Both the position numbers and the translations under genes were made by a program. A stretch of 64,000 bases of DNA from Bacillota bacterium (GTDB lineage Bacteria > Bacillota > Clostridia > Christensenellales > Aristaeellaceae). Where the stretch lies: NCBI GenBank assembly GCA_023421395.1, contig JAEZTL010000016.1:1-64000 (forward strand), in the 5' to 3' direction. A model generated the notes under the pieces. That model was not told where the DNA came from. It worked only from the letters and a program-made list of their open reading frames with translations, and ran no database searches. Position 1 is the stretch's first letter. Each line of letters begins with the position of its first letter. Shown piece by piece: positions 33,830 through 42,130 of this stretch.

Positions 33830-33858
33830 TTGACAATTCGTGGGACGGATGATATGAT
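33830..33858 (+). promoter_or_regulatory. Promoter of the rpiR gene
   Basis: -35 TTGACA (33830-33835), 17-bp spacer, -10 TATGAT (33853-33858), in a locally AT-rich stretch. Confidence 0.75.
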
Positions 33859-33888
33859 TGAAAAAAACATTTCAGCATATTAAAGTGT

Positions 33889-33902
33889 GAAACAAATGTT
33901 TC
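33889..33902. promoter_or_regulatory. Candidate RpiR operator
   Basis: Inverted repeat GAAACAAATGTTTC between promoter and start codon. A second one, TGAAA...TTTCA, lies at 33858-33874. They could mediate autoregulation. Confidence 0.4.
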
Positions 33903-33918
33903 TGAAAGGGTGGGCGCG

Positions 33919-34731
33919 ATGACGTTTCAGGCGGCGATCGAAGCCCGGTACGCCACCCTGTCGCAGTCGCAGCAGAAGATTGCCCGCTATCTCGGCGCGC
34001 ATTACGACGATACGCTGTTTCTGCCTCTGGCGGAGTTGGCGGAAAAAATCGGCACGAGCCCGGCGACCATCGTGCGGTTTGCGCGGGCCGTTGGCTTTGA
34101 CGGGTACGCCAGCATGCAAAGGAGCCTCCAGGGCGCGGCGGTCATCGCGAAGCCGTCGGAGGCGGCCGCCGCCGCGGCCGCAGAGCCGCCGGGCGAAGCC
34201 GCGGCGGCCTTGGAAAACCTCGCGCACATGTACCGGAACATCGATATGGGCCAGCTCGCGCGCGTCTGCGACGCGCTGATGGGCGCGCGGAACGTGCTGA
34301 TCATCGGGTACATGGATTCCTTCGGCATCGCGGCGGAGCTTCTGCACCGGATGTACGGCATGCGCGACAACGTGTATTTCAGCAGGCTCCTCAACGACTG
34401 GAACGACGTTCTCGGCCTCATGAATCCGGAGACCCTGATCCTGGCCGTCTCCTTCGCGCCGCACTACGCCTACACCCACAACTGCGTCACCACGGCGAAG
34501 GCGCGGGGCAGCCGCGTAATCCTCTTCACCGACAGCGCGCTGAATCCCTTCGCCGCCATAGCGGATGAAGCGCTGGTGTTTCGCCTTCTGCGCGGCGGGC
34601 GGCCGGGGCATGAGCAGCTGGATGTGAGCCCGGTTTCCGCCTTCGTGCAGTTCATGTCCCGCTACATCGTGGAGCACAATCCGGAACGGCTGCTGGAGGC
34701 CAACCGCTACCACGAGCAGTTCGTGGACTAG
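33919..34731 (+). CDS. RpiR-family transcriptional regulator (HTH plus SIS domain)
   Basis: 270 aa. N-terminal HTH_6 (SQSQQKIARYLGAHYDDTLF; LAEKIGTSPATIVRFARAVG), an Ala-rich linker, then a SIS phosphosugar-binding domain at about 115-245 (NVLIIGYMDSFGIAAELLHR; AVSFAPHYAYTHNCVTTAKA). Family members sense sugar phosphates; some govern murein-peptide or amino-sugar recycling (MurR). It stands at the head of a large peptide-uptake and peptidase operon, so cell-wall-peptide recycling is one thinkable theme. ATG 33919 with AAAGGGTGG upstream is preferred over GTG 33910. Confidence 0.9.
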   Translation: MTFQAAIEARYATLSQSQQKIARYLGAHYDDTLFLPLAELAEKIGTSPATIVRFARAVGFDGYASMQRSLQGAAVIAKPSEAAAAAAAEPPGEAAAALENLAHMYRNIDMGQLARVCDALMGARNVLIIGYMDSFGIAAELLHRMYGMRDNVYFSRLLNDWNDVLGLMNPETLILAVSFAPHYAYTHNCVTTAKARGSRVILFTDSALNPFAAIADEALVFRLLRGGRPGHEQLDVSPVSAFVQFMSRYIVEHNPERLLEANRYHEQFVD

Positions 34732-34742
34732 CGGTCCTCCCA

Positions 34743-34879
34743 CTACAGAAGCATCGATTCCGCCGGATCTTTTCGTTTCTGGCGGTGTCGCTCTCCGCTT
34801 GAAATAGCGCTGCTATTCCTGCGCTTCGGCTCCTGGCCAGGGACGAAAATCTCTCGGTGGCCTTACGCTACTTCTGTAG
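34743..34879 (+). repeat. Dispersed palindromic intergenic repeat, copy 3 (divergent ends)
   Basis: 137 bp. It has the core GGTGTCGCTCTCCGCTTGAA and stem AATAGC/GCTATT as in the other copies, but the tips are CTACAGAAG...CTTCTGTAG instead of ATACCAA...TTGGTAT. Because both tips changed together, pairing seems to be maintained. Confidence 0.75.
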
Positions 34880-34931
34880 TTGTCGAACCACTAGCGGTCA
34901 AAGCGATCATCGGCCGGAGGGGGGAGCGCGT

Positions 34932-36311
34932 GTGACGAATCAGCGACGCGGGGCTACGGTGGATATGACGGCGGGTAAGTGCCTGCCGCTGATGCTGCGC
35001 TTCTCGATCCCCATCCTTCTGGGCAATTTATTCCAGCAGATGTACACGGTGGTGGACGGCATCGTCGTCGGGCGAAGCGTCAGCACTCAGGCGCTGGCCG
35101 CCGTGGGCGTGGGGTTTCCAATCACCTATATGCTCACGTCGATCTTCCTGGGCATTGGCCTGGGCGCGTCGGTGCTGGTGAGCCAGCATTTCGGCAAACG
35201 GGACATGGACCAGGTGCGCGCGACGGTCTCCACGATGAACACGTTCCTCCTGATCATCGCCGTACCCATCACGCTCCTTGGCATTTTCACCATCGACCCC
35301 TTCCTGCACCTTCTGAACACCGACGCCGAAATCTTCGCGGATGCCAGGCTGTACATGGTCGTCTACTACGTGGGCATGCTGCCCCAGTTCGGTTACAATG
35401 TGAACGCCAACATCCTGCAGGGCATCGGGGACAGCCGGACGCCGCTTCTCATCCTGATTGCCTCCAGCGCGCTGCATGTGCTGCTGGCGGTACTGCTGGT
35501 TTCCGTGCTGCCCTTCGGCGTGGCCGGCGTGGCGTGGTCCACGGTGCTTTCGCAGGCGTTCAGCTGGGGCCTGAGCATCCTGCTGATCCGCCGGAAATAC
35601 CCGGAGATTGGCGGGGCCTTCCGGCAGTTCCGCGTTCACCCGGCGTCCTTCTGGCAATCGCTGAAGGTGGGCGTACCCATCGGCCTTCAGAACGCGCTGT
35701 TCTCGCTGGGCATGATGGTGATGCAGCCGCTGATCAACGGCTACGGAGCGGTGTTCATCGCGGGGTACAACGCCGCGGTCAAGGTGGATGGTTTTGTGTT
35801 CATGCCGGTGACGAGCCTCGCTGCCGCCGTAACCACATTTACCGGTCAGAACATCGGCGCCGGGCGGCAGGACAGGGTCCGGGAGGGCGCGCGCGCCGCG
35901 ATCTGGCTGTCGCTCGCGCTGTGCGCGGTGCTCTCGGCCATCGTGATCCCGCTGCGCACGCCGCTGATGCGGCTGTTTACCTTGGATCAGGCCGTGGTGG
36001 ACGCGGGCAACGCATACCTCGTCCGGGTCATTCCCCTTTACTTCATCTCCACGCTGCAGTACATGTACATCGGCATCCTCCGGGGCGCGGGGCAGACGCT
36101 GGTGCCCACCGCCGCCACGCTGGTCAGCCTGTGGCTGGCGCGGGTGCCGGCGGCCTATCTTCTGACATGGCGGTTTGGGCCGAACAACATGCATTGGTGC
36201 TATGCCGCCGGCTGGGTGATGGGCCTTGCGATTCTGGTGCCGTACTATCATCTCGGCAAGTGGAAAAAGGGCCTTGTGCAAAGCGGCGCCGGGAAGGCGG
36301 CGGCGTCATGA
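34932..36311 (+). CDS. MATE-family efflux transporter
   Basis: 459 aa with twelve membrane segments in two homologous halves (SIPILLGNLFQQMYTVVDGIVVG in the first; GVPIGLQNALFSLGMMVMQPLIN in the second). This is the DinF/MATE type of cation-coupled exporter. The next gene starts inside its stop codon (ATGA), so the two are probably co-translated, an unusual partner for a peptidase. The start is GTG 34932 with GGAGGGGGGAG upstream; the open frame reaches back into the repeat but has no RBS there. Confidence 0.92.
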   Translation: MTNQRRGATVDMTAGKCLPLMLRFSIPILLGNLFQQMYTVVDGIVVGRSVSTQALAAVGVGFPITYMLTSIFLGIGLGASVLVSQHFGKRDMDQVRATVSTMNTFLLIIAVPITLLGIFTIDPFLHLLNTDAEIFADARLYMVVYYVGMLPQFGYNVNANILQGIGDSRTPLLILIASSALHVLLAVLLVSVLPFGVAGVAWSTVLSQAFSWGLSILLIRRKYPEIGGAFRQFRVHPASFWQSLKVGVPIGLQNALFSLGMMVMQPLINGYGAVFIAGYNAAVKVDGFVFMPVTSLAAAVTTFTGQNIGAGRQDRVREGARAAIWLSLALCAVLSAIVIPLRTPLMRLFTLDQAVVDAGNAYLVRVIPLYFISTLQYMYIGILRGAGQTLVPTAATLVSLWLARVPAAYLLTWRFGPNNMHWCYAAGWVMGLAILVPYYHLGKWKKGLVQSGAGKAAAS

Positions 36312-38269
36312 TCCGGGACATCGTCGGCAAAATTCTCCCGGGCGTCAGCGAGGCGCAGATGATGGACACGGTGCGGCTTGTTTCAGGCTTCCACCGGCTT
36401 CAGGCGTCCGAGGGCTACCGCGACGCCGCCCGGGCCGTAGCCGCGCGGGCCGAAGATTACGGCATCCGCGCCCGCGTGGACAGCTACGAGGCCGCCTACG
36501 GCGTGAAATACCTCACCATGGGGGTTTTCCCGGAGTGGAACTGCCGCGCCGCCTTCTGCCGCCTGGCCGCGCCGGAGGCCTGGGAATTGGCCGACTTCAC
36601 CGCCGAGCCCCTCGGCGTGATGCAAAAGAGCTTCCCCTACGACGGCGGCCCGCTGGAACTGGTGCCGATGGACCGGGGCAGCGATCCCGCGGCGTACGCG
36701 GAGGTGGACCTCGCGGGCAGGCTGCTCTTCATCCGGGAGGATTTTAACGCCTACCTGTGGGCGGTGCGGGCGCGCGGCGCGCTGGGATTCCTCTCCGACC
36801 ACGTGGCGGAAAGTCCGGGGCGCAGCCGCGCGGACATGATGGACGTCCGCAAGTATACCACCTTCTGGTGGGAATCGCCGCCGGACATCGAGCCCTTCGG
36901 CTTTGTGATCACACCCCGGATGGGTGACCGCCTGGCTGCGATCTGCCGCGCGGCGGCCGCTTCCGGGACGCGCCCGATGGTGGACTGCCGGGTGGATGCG
37001 GCGTTTACGGACGGCGCGTTTGAAAATGTGGTGCTGGAGCTTCCGGGGGAATCGAAGGAGGAAGTGTGGCTGGTCGCCCATCTGTGCCACCCCCGGCCCT
37101 CGGCCAACGACAACGCCAGCGGCGTGGCGGCGGCGCTCGAGGCGCTCAGGGCCGTGAAGCGGCTGACCGACGAAGGCGCGCTGCCGCCCCTCAAGCGCGG
37201 CCTGAAGGCGCTGTTGATCCCCGAATTTACCGGCCTCTACGCACACCTCTCCCGCATGGACGGGTTCGGACACGTCGCGGCCGCGCTCAATCTGGACATG
37301 GTGGGCGGCAGGCAGGACCTGGGTTACGGGCCGCTGACGCTGAGCGGGCTGTCCCACGCCTGCCCGTCCGTGGCGTTTGAATTGGCCCGGCGCGTTTTGG
37401 ACGCCCTCCGGCAGGAGACCGCCGGTTTCTCCGCCACCAGCCGCGTGCCGCGCTTCAACAGCGCCACCTGCGGTTTCACGGCGGGGAGCGACCATTTCAT
37501 CCTGCAGGACCCGACCATCGGAATCCCCGCGCCGATGCTGGGGCAGTGGCCGGACAGGTTCTACCACACCAGCGGGGACACCCCGGACGTCGTCAGCCCG
37601 CGTCTATTGGCCAAATCGGCGGCGCTGGCGGCAGGCTACGGGTATATCCTGTGCACGCTGGACGCTTTGCAGCTGGAGGAGATCCTCGCGCATTCCGCCG
37701 CCCACTTCGCGGAGGAGCTGGCCGAAATCGGGGACGAGCGCGGACCCATCCCGAGGCGCCTCGCCTGCGGCTACATTCAGTCCTACTACATCGCCTGCGC
37801 GGAGAGCGCCGCGCGGCTCGTGCCCGACGCGGACGCCGTAATCCGACGCGCGAAGCGCCGCATCCTGAGGCTCGGCGCGGCCATGGCCGGGGAAGGGAAG
37901 GCGGCCGTGCCCCGGGGCGGGGACGATCGCGTGCCCGTTCGCACGTACGCCGCCCCGGTCAATCAGCTCTCTTCCCATACCGGCGGGGATCCGGTGCGGG
38001 AGAAAGCGGTCCGGGACTATAGCGCCCGCTTCCGCTGCGGGCACCGGGACGCTTTCGTGGCGGAGATTCTGACCCAGTACCACATGGACGGCGTGAAGAC
38101 GGTGGGAGAGATCGTCCGCCGCGTGCGAATGGAAGCCGGCGGCGGCAGCGCCCGGGCGATCGCCCGGTATATCGAAACCATGGCCGCGCTGGGCCTATGC
38201 AAGTTTATTGAGGAACTGGAGGGGAGCGCATGCGCAAATACCTGGGAAAGCGCACGGTCACCGCGCTGA
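36308..38269 (+). CDS. M28-like aminopeptidase (DUF4910/DUF2172 type)
   Basis: 653 aa, no signal peptide, so cytoplasmic. HLCHPRPSANDNASGVAAALE near residue 260 carries a His and Asp zinc-ligand pair. IPEFTGLYAHL supplies the Glu, ALNLDMVGG an Asp and YHTSGDTPD the last His, the order of the aminopeptidase-like M28 clan. About 200 further residues at the C-terminus (GYIQSYYIACAE onward) look like a winged-helix region, as in DUF4910 proteins. It should trim N-terminal residues from imported peptides. Translation is coupled to the MATE gene (ATGA), and its last 40 bases overlap the permease gene. Confidence 0.8.
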   Translation: MIRDIVGKILPGVSEAQMMDTVRLVSGFHRLQASEGYRDAARAVAARAEDYGIRARVDSYEAAYGVKYLTMGVFPEWNCRAAFCRLAAPEAWELADFTAEPLGVMQKSFPYDGGPLELVPMDRGSDPAAYAEVDLAGRLLFIREDFNAYLWAVRARGALGFLSDHVAESPGRSRADMMDVRKYTTFWWESPPDIEPFGFVITPRMGDRLAAICRAAAASGTRPMVDCRVDAAFTDGAFENVVLELPGESKEEVWLVAHLCHPRPSANDNASGVAAALEALRAVKRLTDEGALPPLKRGLKALLIPEFTGLYAHLSRMDGFGHVAAALNLDMVGGRQDLGYGPLTLSGLSHACPSVAFELARRVLDALRQETAGFSATSRVPRFNSATCGFTAGSDHFILQDPTIGIPAPMLGQWPDRFYHTSGDTPDVVSPRLLAKSAALAAGYGYILCTLDALQLEEILAHSAAHFAEELAEIGDERGPIPRRLACGYIQSYYIACAESAARLVPDADAVIRRAKRRILRLGAAMAGEGKAAVPRGGDDRVPVRTYAAPVNQLSSHTGGDPVREKAVRDYSARFRCGHRDAFVAEILTQYHMDGVKTVGEIVRRVRMEAGGGSARAIARYIETMAALGLCKFIEELEGSACANTWESARSPR

Positions 38270-39204
38270 TCTGCGTGATGCTGGTGCTTGTCATCAATTT
38301 CGCGCTGATCCACCTGGCCCCCGGCAACCCCGCGCGCCTTCTGGTGGGCACCGAGACGCCCAGCGAAGAGCAGGTCCGGGCGATTACGGCCAAGTACGGG
38401 TTGGATCAGCCGCTGCCCGTGCAGTTTCTCCGCTACGTGGGGAACCTGCTGCGAGGCGACATGGGCGTCTCCTACTACACCAACGAGCCGGTGTCGAGGC
38501 TCATCCTGAGCCGCCTGGGCAACACCGCCCTTCTGACGCTGACGGCGCTTTTCATCGCGGTTCTTCTGGGCATTCTGATGAGCATTGCCTGCGTGCGCAG
38601 GGTGGGCGGAAAGCTGGACAACTTCCTCTCTGGCATCACCTACTTCTTCGACGCCTTTCCTTCCTTTTGGCTGGGGCTGATGCTGATGCTGGTGTTCGCC
38701 TCCATCCTCCGGTGGCTGCCGTATTCCGGCATGATCGACGTGCGCCAGCGCTACGTGGGCTTCGCGTACTGGCTGGACGTGGCCCGGCACATGGTGCTGC
38801 CGGTGACAACGCTGGCCATGCTGGAGGTGCCGTACTTTTTCCGGATTTCGCGCTCGTCCATGCTCCAGACGCTGGGCGAAGATTTCATCGTGACGCTCAG
38901 GGCCGCCGGCATGCCGGAAAAACAGATCTTCCGCAAGTACGTGTTTCGAAACGCCATCCTGCCGACCGTCACCGCCGTGGGCATCTACATGGCCTACGTG
39001 GTGACCGGCTCCGCGCTGGTCGAGATCGTATTTTCCTGGCCGGGCATGGGCAGCTACATCATGACGTCCATTTCCCGGCGGGATTACCCGGTGCTGATGG
39101 GGATCTACTTAATGCTGAGCCTTTCCGTGGCGGTGGTGATGGTGGCGGTGGACATGCTCTATGCCGCGCTGGATCCGCGCGTATCCCATAAGGACAGGGC
39201 GTAA
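38230..39204 (+). CDS. Peptide ABC importer, permease 1 (DppB/OppB-like)
   Basis: 324 aa, six membrane segments, N-terminal RKYLGKRTVTALICVMLVLV. LRAAGMPEKQIFRKYVFRNAILP is the EAA loop that contacts the ATPases. It starts 40 bp before the end of the M28-like gene with GGAGGGGAGC upstream, an overlap longer than usual. It forms the pore with the following permease. Confidence 0.95.
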   Translation: MRKYLGKRTVTALICVMLVLVINFALIHLAPGNPARLLVGTETPSEEQVRAITAKYGLDQPLPVQFLRYVGNLLRGDMGVSYYTNEPVSRLILSRLGNTALLTLTALFIAVLLGILMSIACVRRVGGKLDNFLSGITYFFDAFPSFWLGLMLMLVFASILRWLPYSGMIDVRQRYVGFAYWLDVARHMVLPVTTLAMLEVPYFFRISRSSMLQTLGEDFIVTLRAAGMPEKQIFRKYVFRNAILPTVTAVGIYMAYVVTGSALVEIVFSWPGMGSYIMTSISRRDYPVLMGIYLMLSLSVAVVMVAVDMLYAALDPRVSHKDRA

Positions 39205-39217
39205 GGAGGCGGATGCG

Positions 39218-40051
39218 ATGAGCCTGAATGTTCGGGAATTTATTCGGCGGAATGGGCGGCTGTGCCTGGGCCTTTCGATGCTCGCGCTGCTGCTCGCGGT
39301 CGCGGCCGCGGCGCCCGCGCTGGCCCCCCATGACCCGGACGCCATTTCCACAGCCCTGGCCGCCCCGCCCAGCCCGCTTCATCCGCTGGGCACCGACGGC
39401 CTGGGCCGGGACGTGTTGTCCATCATCGTCTTCGGAAGCCGGACCTCGCTGATGGTGGGCATCACGGCGGCGCTGATCTCCGCCGTCGTCGGCACGCTGA
39501 TCGGCGTTGTGGCGGGCTACTTCGGGGGCAAGGTGGATACGGTGATCGGCGAATTCATCAACGCCTTCATGATGATGCCCACGTTCTTCCTGATCCTGAT
39601 CGTGATCGCGCTGTTCGGCTCGGGCATGGGCAAGGTGATGGTCGTGATCGGCCTCACGGGCTGGACGGGCAACGCCAAGATCATGCGCGCTCAGGCGATG
39701 AGTCTCCGGAGCCGCACCTTCGTGCTGGCGGCCGAGGCGGTGGGCGAAAGCCGCCTGGGCGTGATGTTCGGCCACATCATCCCGAACGGCCTTTTCCCCA
39801 TTGTGGCCAACACCACCATGGGCGTATGCACGGCGATCATGACGGAGTCCAGCCTCTCCTTCCTGGGACTGGGCGATCCCAACATCGTCAGCTGGGGTCA
39901 GCTGATCTTCAACGGAAAGGCCTACATCACCAGCGGATGGTGGATGTGCGTGTTCGGCGGGCTGGCCATCGTATACACGGTGATCGCGTTTTTCATGATT
40001 GGCGAGGGCCTGAACATTCTGATGAACCCCAAGCTGCGCAACGCGGTATAG
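39218..40051 (+). CDS. Peptide ABC importer, permease 2 (DppC/OppC-like)
   Basis: 277 aa from ATG 39218 (AAGGAGG at 39203-39209). HPLGTDGLGRDVLSIIVFGSR is the typical OppC N-terminal loop. The EAA loop is AEAVGESRLGVMFGHIIPNG. Six membrane helices. It lies directly downstream of permease 1. Confidence 0.95.
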   Translation: MSLNVREFIRRNGRLCLGLSMLALLLAVAAAAPALAPHDPDAISTALAAPPSPLHPLGTDGLGRDVLSIIVFGSRTSLMVGITAALISAVVGTLIGVVAGYFGGKVDTVIGEFINAFMMMPTFFLILIVIALFGSGMGKVMVVIGLTGWTGNAKIMRAQAMSLRSRTFVLAAEAVGESRLGVMFGHIIPNGLFPIVANTTMGVCTAIMTESSLSFLGLGDPNIVSWGQLIFNGKAYITSGWWMCVFGGLAIVYTVIAFFMIGEGLNILMNPKLRNAV

Positions 40052-40061
40052 GAGAACAAAA

Positions 40062-41027
40062 ATGGCTCTTCTTCGTTTTGAACATGTCAGCGTGACCTAT
40101 GACGACGGGCGCAGGGCCTACGCCGTGCGGGACGTCAGTTTCGACGTGCCGGAGGGCTGCCCGGTGGGCGTGGTGGGGGAATCCGGAAGCGGCAAGAGCA
40201 CGCTCATGCACGCGGCGCTGCGCATCCTGAATCCCAAGGCCGCCGCCGTATCCGGCCGCGTGCTGCTGGACGGCGAGGACCTGATCCAAATGGACGATGC
40301 GGCGCTGGCCCGGACGCGCTGGCGCAAGATGGCCGTCGTATTCCAGAAGTCGATGAACGCGCTGAGCCCGGTGCACCGGGTGGGCGCCTTTATGAGCGAC
40401 ATCTACCGCGTACATGAACCGGACGCCACCCGGGGGCAGGCCATGGAGCGCGTGATCGAGCTGCTTGGGATGGTCAGCCTGCCCGCGCGCGTGGCCCGGC
40501 TCTACCCGCACGAATTGTCGGGCGGCATGACGCAGCGGGTGAGCATCGCGCTGAGCCTGATGCTGAACCCGCGCCTTCTGATCCTGGACGAGGCGACCAC
40601 GGCGCTGGACGTCATCACCCAGACGCAGATCCTCGGCGAGATCATGGCACTGGAGAAAAAACTGGGCCTCACCCGCGTCATGGTGACGCACGACATGTCA
40701 GTGGTGGCCTCCACATGCCGCGAGGTGGCCGTGATGTACGCCGGAAAACTGGTGGAGTATGGCCCCGTGACAACCGTGCTGGTGTCGCCCGCCCACCCGT
40801 ATACCCGGTGCCTGATGGAGAGCTTCCCGGACCTCCATGCGCCCGAGGGCGCGCCGCTCCGGAGCATCCCCGGCGCGCTGCCCGACGTGCACGAGCCGCC
40901 CGCGGGCTGCATCTTCGCGCCGCGGTGTCCATACGCGGCGGACATATGCCTTCGGGAAGAGCCGGCGATGCGCGCGCAGGGCACGCGCCACAGCGCCGCC
41001 TGCCATCTGCTCAAGGAGGGCGTCTGA
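40062..41027 (+). CDS. Peptide ABC importer, ATPase 1 (DppD/OppD-like)
   Basis: 321 aa. GESGSGKSTLMHAAL (Walker A), LSGGMTQRVSIALSL (signature), LILDEATTALDV (Walker B) and THDMSV (switch). The C-terminal Cys stretch CIFAPRCPYAADIC is the oligopeptide-transporter extension. It pairs with the ATPase encoded one base later. RBS TAGGAGAAC. Confidence 0.95.
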   Translation: MALLRFEHVSVTYDDGRRAYAVRDVSFDVPEGCPVGVVGESGSGKSTLMHAALRILNPKAAAVSGRVLLDGEDLIQMDDAALARTRWRKMAVVFQKSMNALSPVHRVGAFMSDIYRVHEPDATRGQAMERVIELLGMVSLPARVARLYPHELSGGMTQRVSIALSLMLNPRLLILDEATTALDVITQTQILGEIMALEKKLGLTRVMVTHDMSVVASTCREVAVMYAGKLVEYGPVTTVLVSPAHPYTRCLMESFPDLHAPEGAPLRSIPGALPDVHEPPAGCIFAPRCPYAADICLREEPAMRAQGTRHSAACHLLKEGV

Positions 41028-41028
41028 T

Positions 41029-42030
41029 ATGAACGAGTCCCCTGGCTGCGTGCTGGAAGCGGTGGACGTGACCAAGCACTACATAAGAAACGAGAGCCGC
41101 GCGGGCGGCGGGGCGCGAAGCGCCGTTGTCAAGTCGGTGGACGGGGTGAGCCTATGCCTCGCGCGGGGGAAGGTTCTGGGCATATTGGGCGAGACCGGCT
41201 GCGGCAAGAGCACGCTGGGGCGCGTATTGGCGGGGCTCGAGCCGCCCACCTCCGGCAGCGTCGCGCTGGAGGGGCAGTCCGTCGCGCTTTTGAACCGGCG
41301 GGACCGGAAGGCTCTGAGGCGCCGGGCGCAGATGGTGTTTCAGAATCCCTTCGATACCTTCGACGCCCGGCACAGGATCGAGCGGGTGCTTGTGGGCGCG
41401 CTCAAGCTGCACGGCATCGGCAGGGATCGCGCCGAGCGCCTGGAAATGGCCGCCCGCGCGCTGGAGGGCGCGGGACTGCGGCCGGCGGAGAACTTTCTCC
41501 GCCGTTACCCCGGCGAACTCTCGGGCGGGCAGCTCCAGCGTATCGCCATCCTGCGCTCCATGCTGCTGGGGCCGAAGCTGATCGTGGCGGACGAACCGGT
41601 TTCGATGCTGGACGTATCCGTGCGCGCGGACATCATCAACATGTTGGGGCGGCTCGCCCATGAAAAGGATACCGCCGTGGTTTTCATCAGCCACGACATC
41701 TCCACCGCCCGTTACATCTGCGATACGATCGCGGTGATGTACCTGGGGCAGATTGTGGAGATCGGCCCGGCCCGCGAGGTTCTGGACGGCCCGCTCCATC
41801 CGTACACGCGCGCGCTCGTTTCCAACTGCCCCAGCGCGGACCCCCGCGCGCCCTTTCAGCCGATGCGGCTCGAGGGCGAACCGCCCTCTCCGGTGGATCG
41901 GGCGGCGGGCTGCTATTTTTCACCGCGCTGCCCCGAGGCGTGCGCGGCGTGCGCCGGGCAGGCCCAGCCGCTCCTCCGCGTGGGAGACGGGGCGCATTCC
42001 GTGCGCTGCGCCTGCGCGGCCGGGCGCTGA
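41029..42030 (+). CDS. Peptide ABC importer, ATPase 2 (DppF/OppF-like)
   Basis: 333 aa from ATG 41029, one base after the stop codon of ATPase 1, with AAGGAGGG inside that gene. GETGCGKSTLGRVLAG, LSGGQLQRIAILRSM, IVADEPVSMLDVSVRA and SHDIST are the ATPase motifs, and CYFSPRCPEACAACAGQ is the C-terminal Cys-rich extension. The open frame reaches upstream to 40837 but the RBS and domain start support 41029. Confidence 0.95.
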   Translation: MNESPGCVLEAVDVTKHYIRNESRAGGGARSAVVKSVDGVSLCLARGKVLGILGETGCGKSTLGRVLAGLEPPTSGSVALEGQSVALLNRRDRKALRRRAQMVFQNPFDTFDARHRIERVLVGALKLHGIGRDRAERLEMAARALEGAGLRPAENFLRRYPGELSGGQLQRIAILRSMLLGPKLIVADEPVSMLDVSVRADIINMLGRLAHEKDTAVVFISHDISTARYICDTIAVMYLGQIVEIGPAREVLDGPLHPYTRALVSNCPSADPRAPFQPMRLEGEPPSPVDRAAGCYFSPRCPEACAACAGQAQPLLRVGDGAHSVRCACAAGR

Positions 42031-42130
42031 CGCCCCGCGCCCGCGGGAGGCGCTGCAAAAAAGTTGATTCGCCGCCGCGAGGCATTTGTGGCGGAGATCA
42101 TAACTCTATGGAGGAGAAGGGGGATTTGTC

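Noticed and set aside
34979..38269. Continuous 1096-codon frame suggesting a fusion upstream of the M28-like peptidase
   Set aside because: The part before 36308 is a shadow of the MATE gene in another frame. The ATGA overlap and conserved N-terminus place the real start at 36308.
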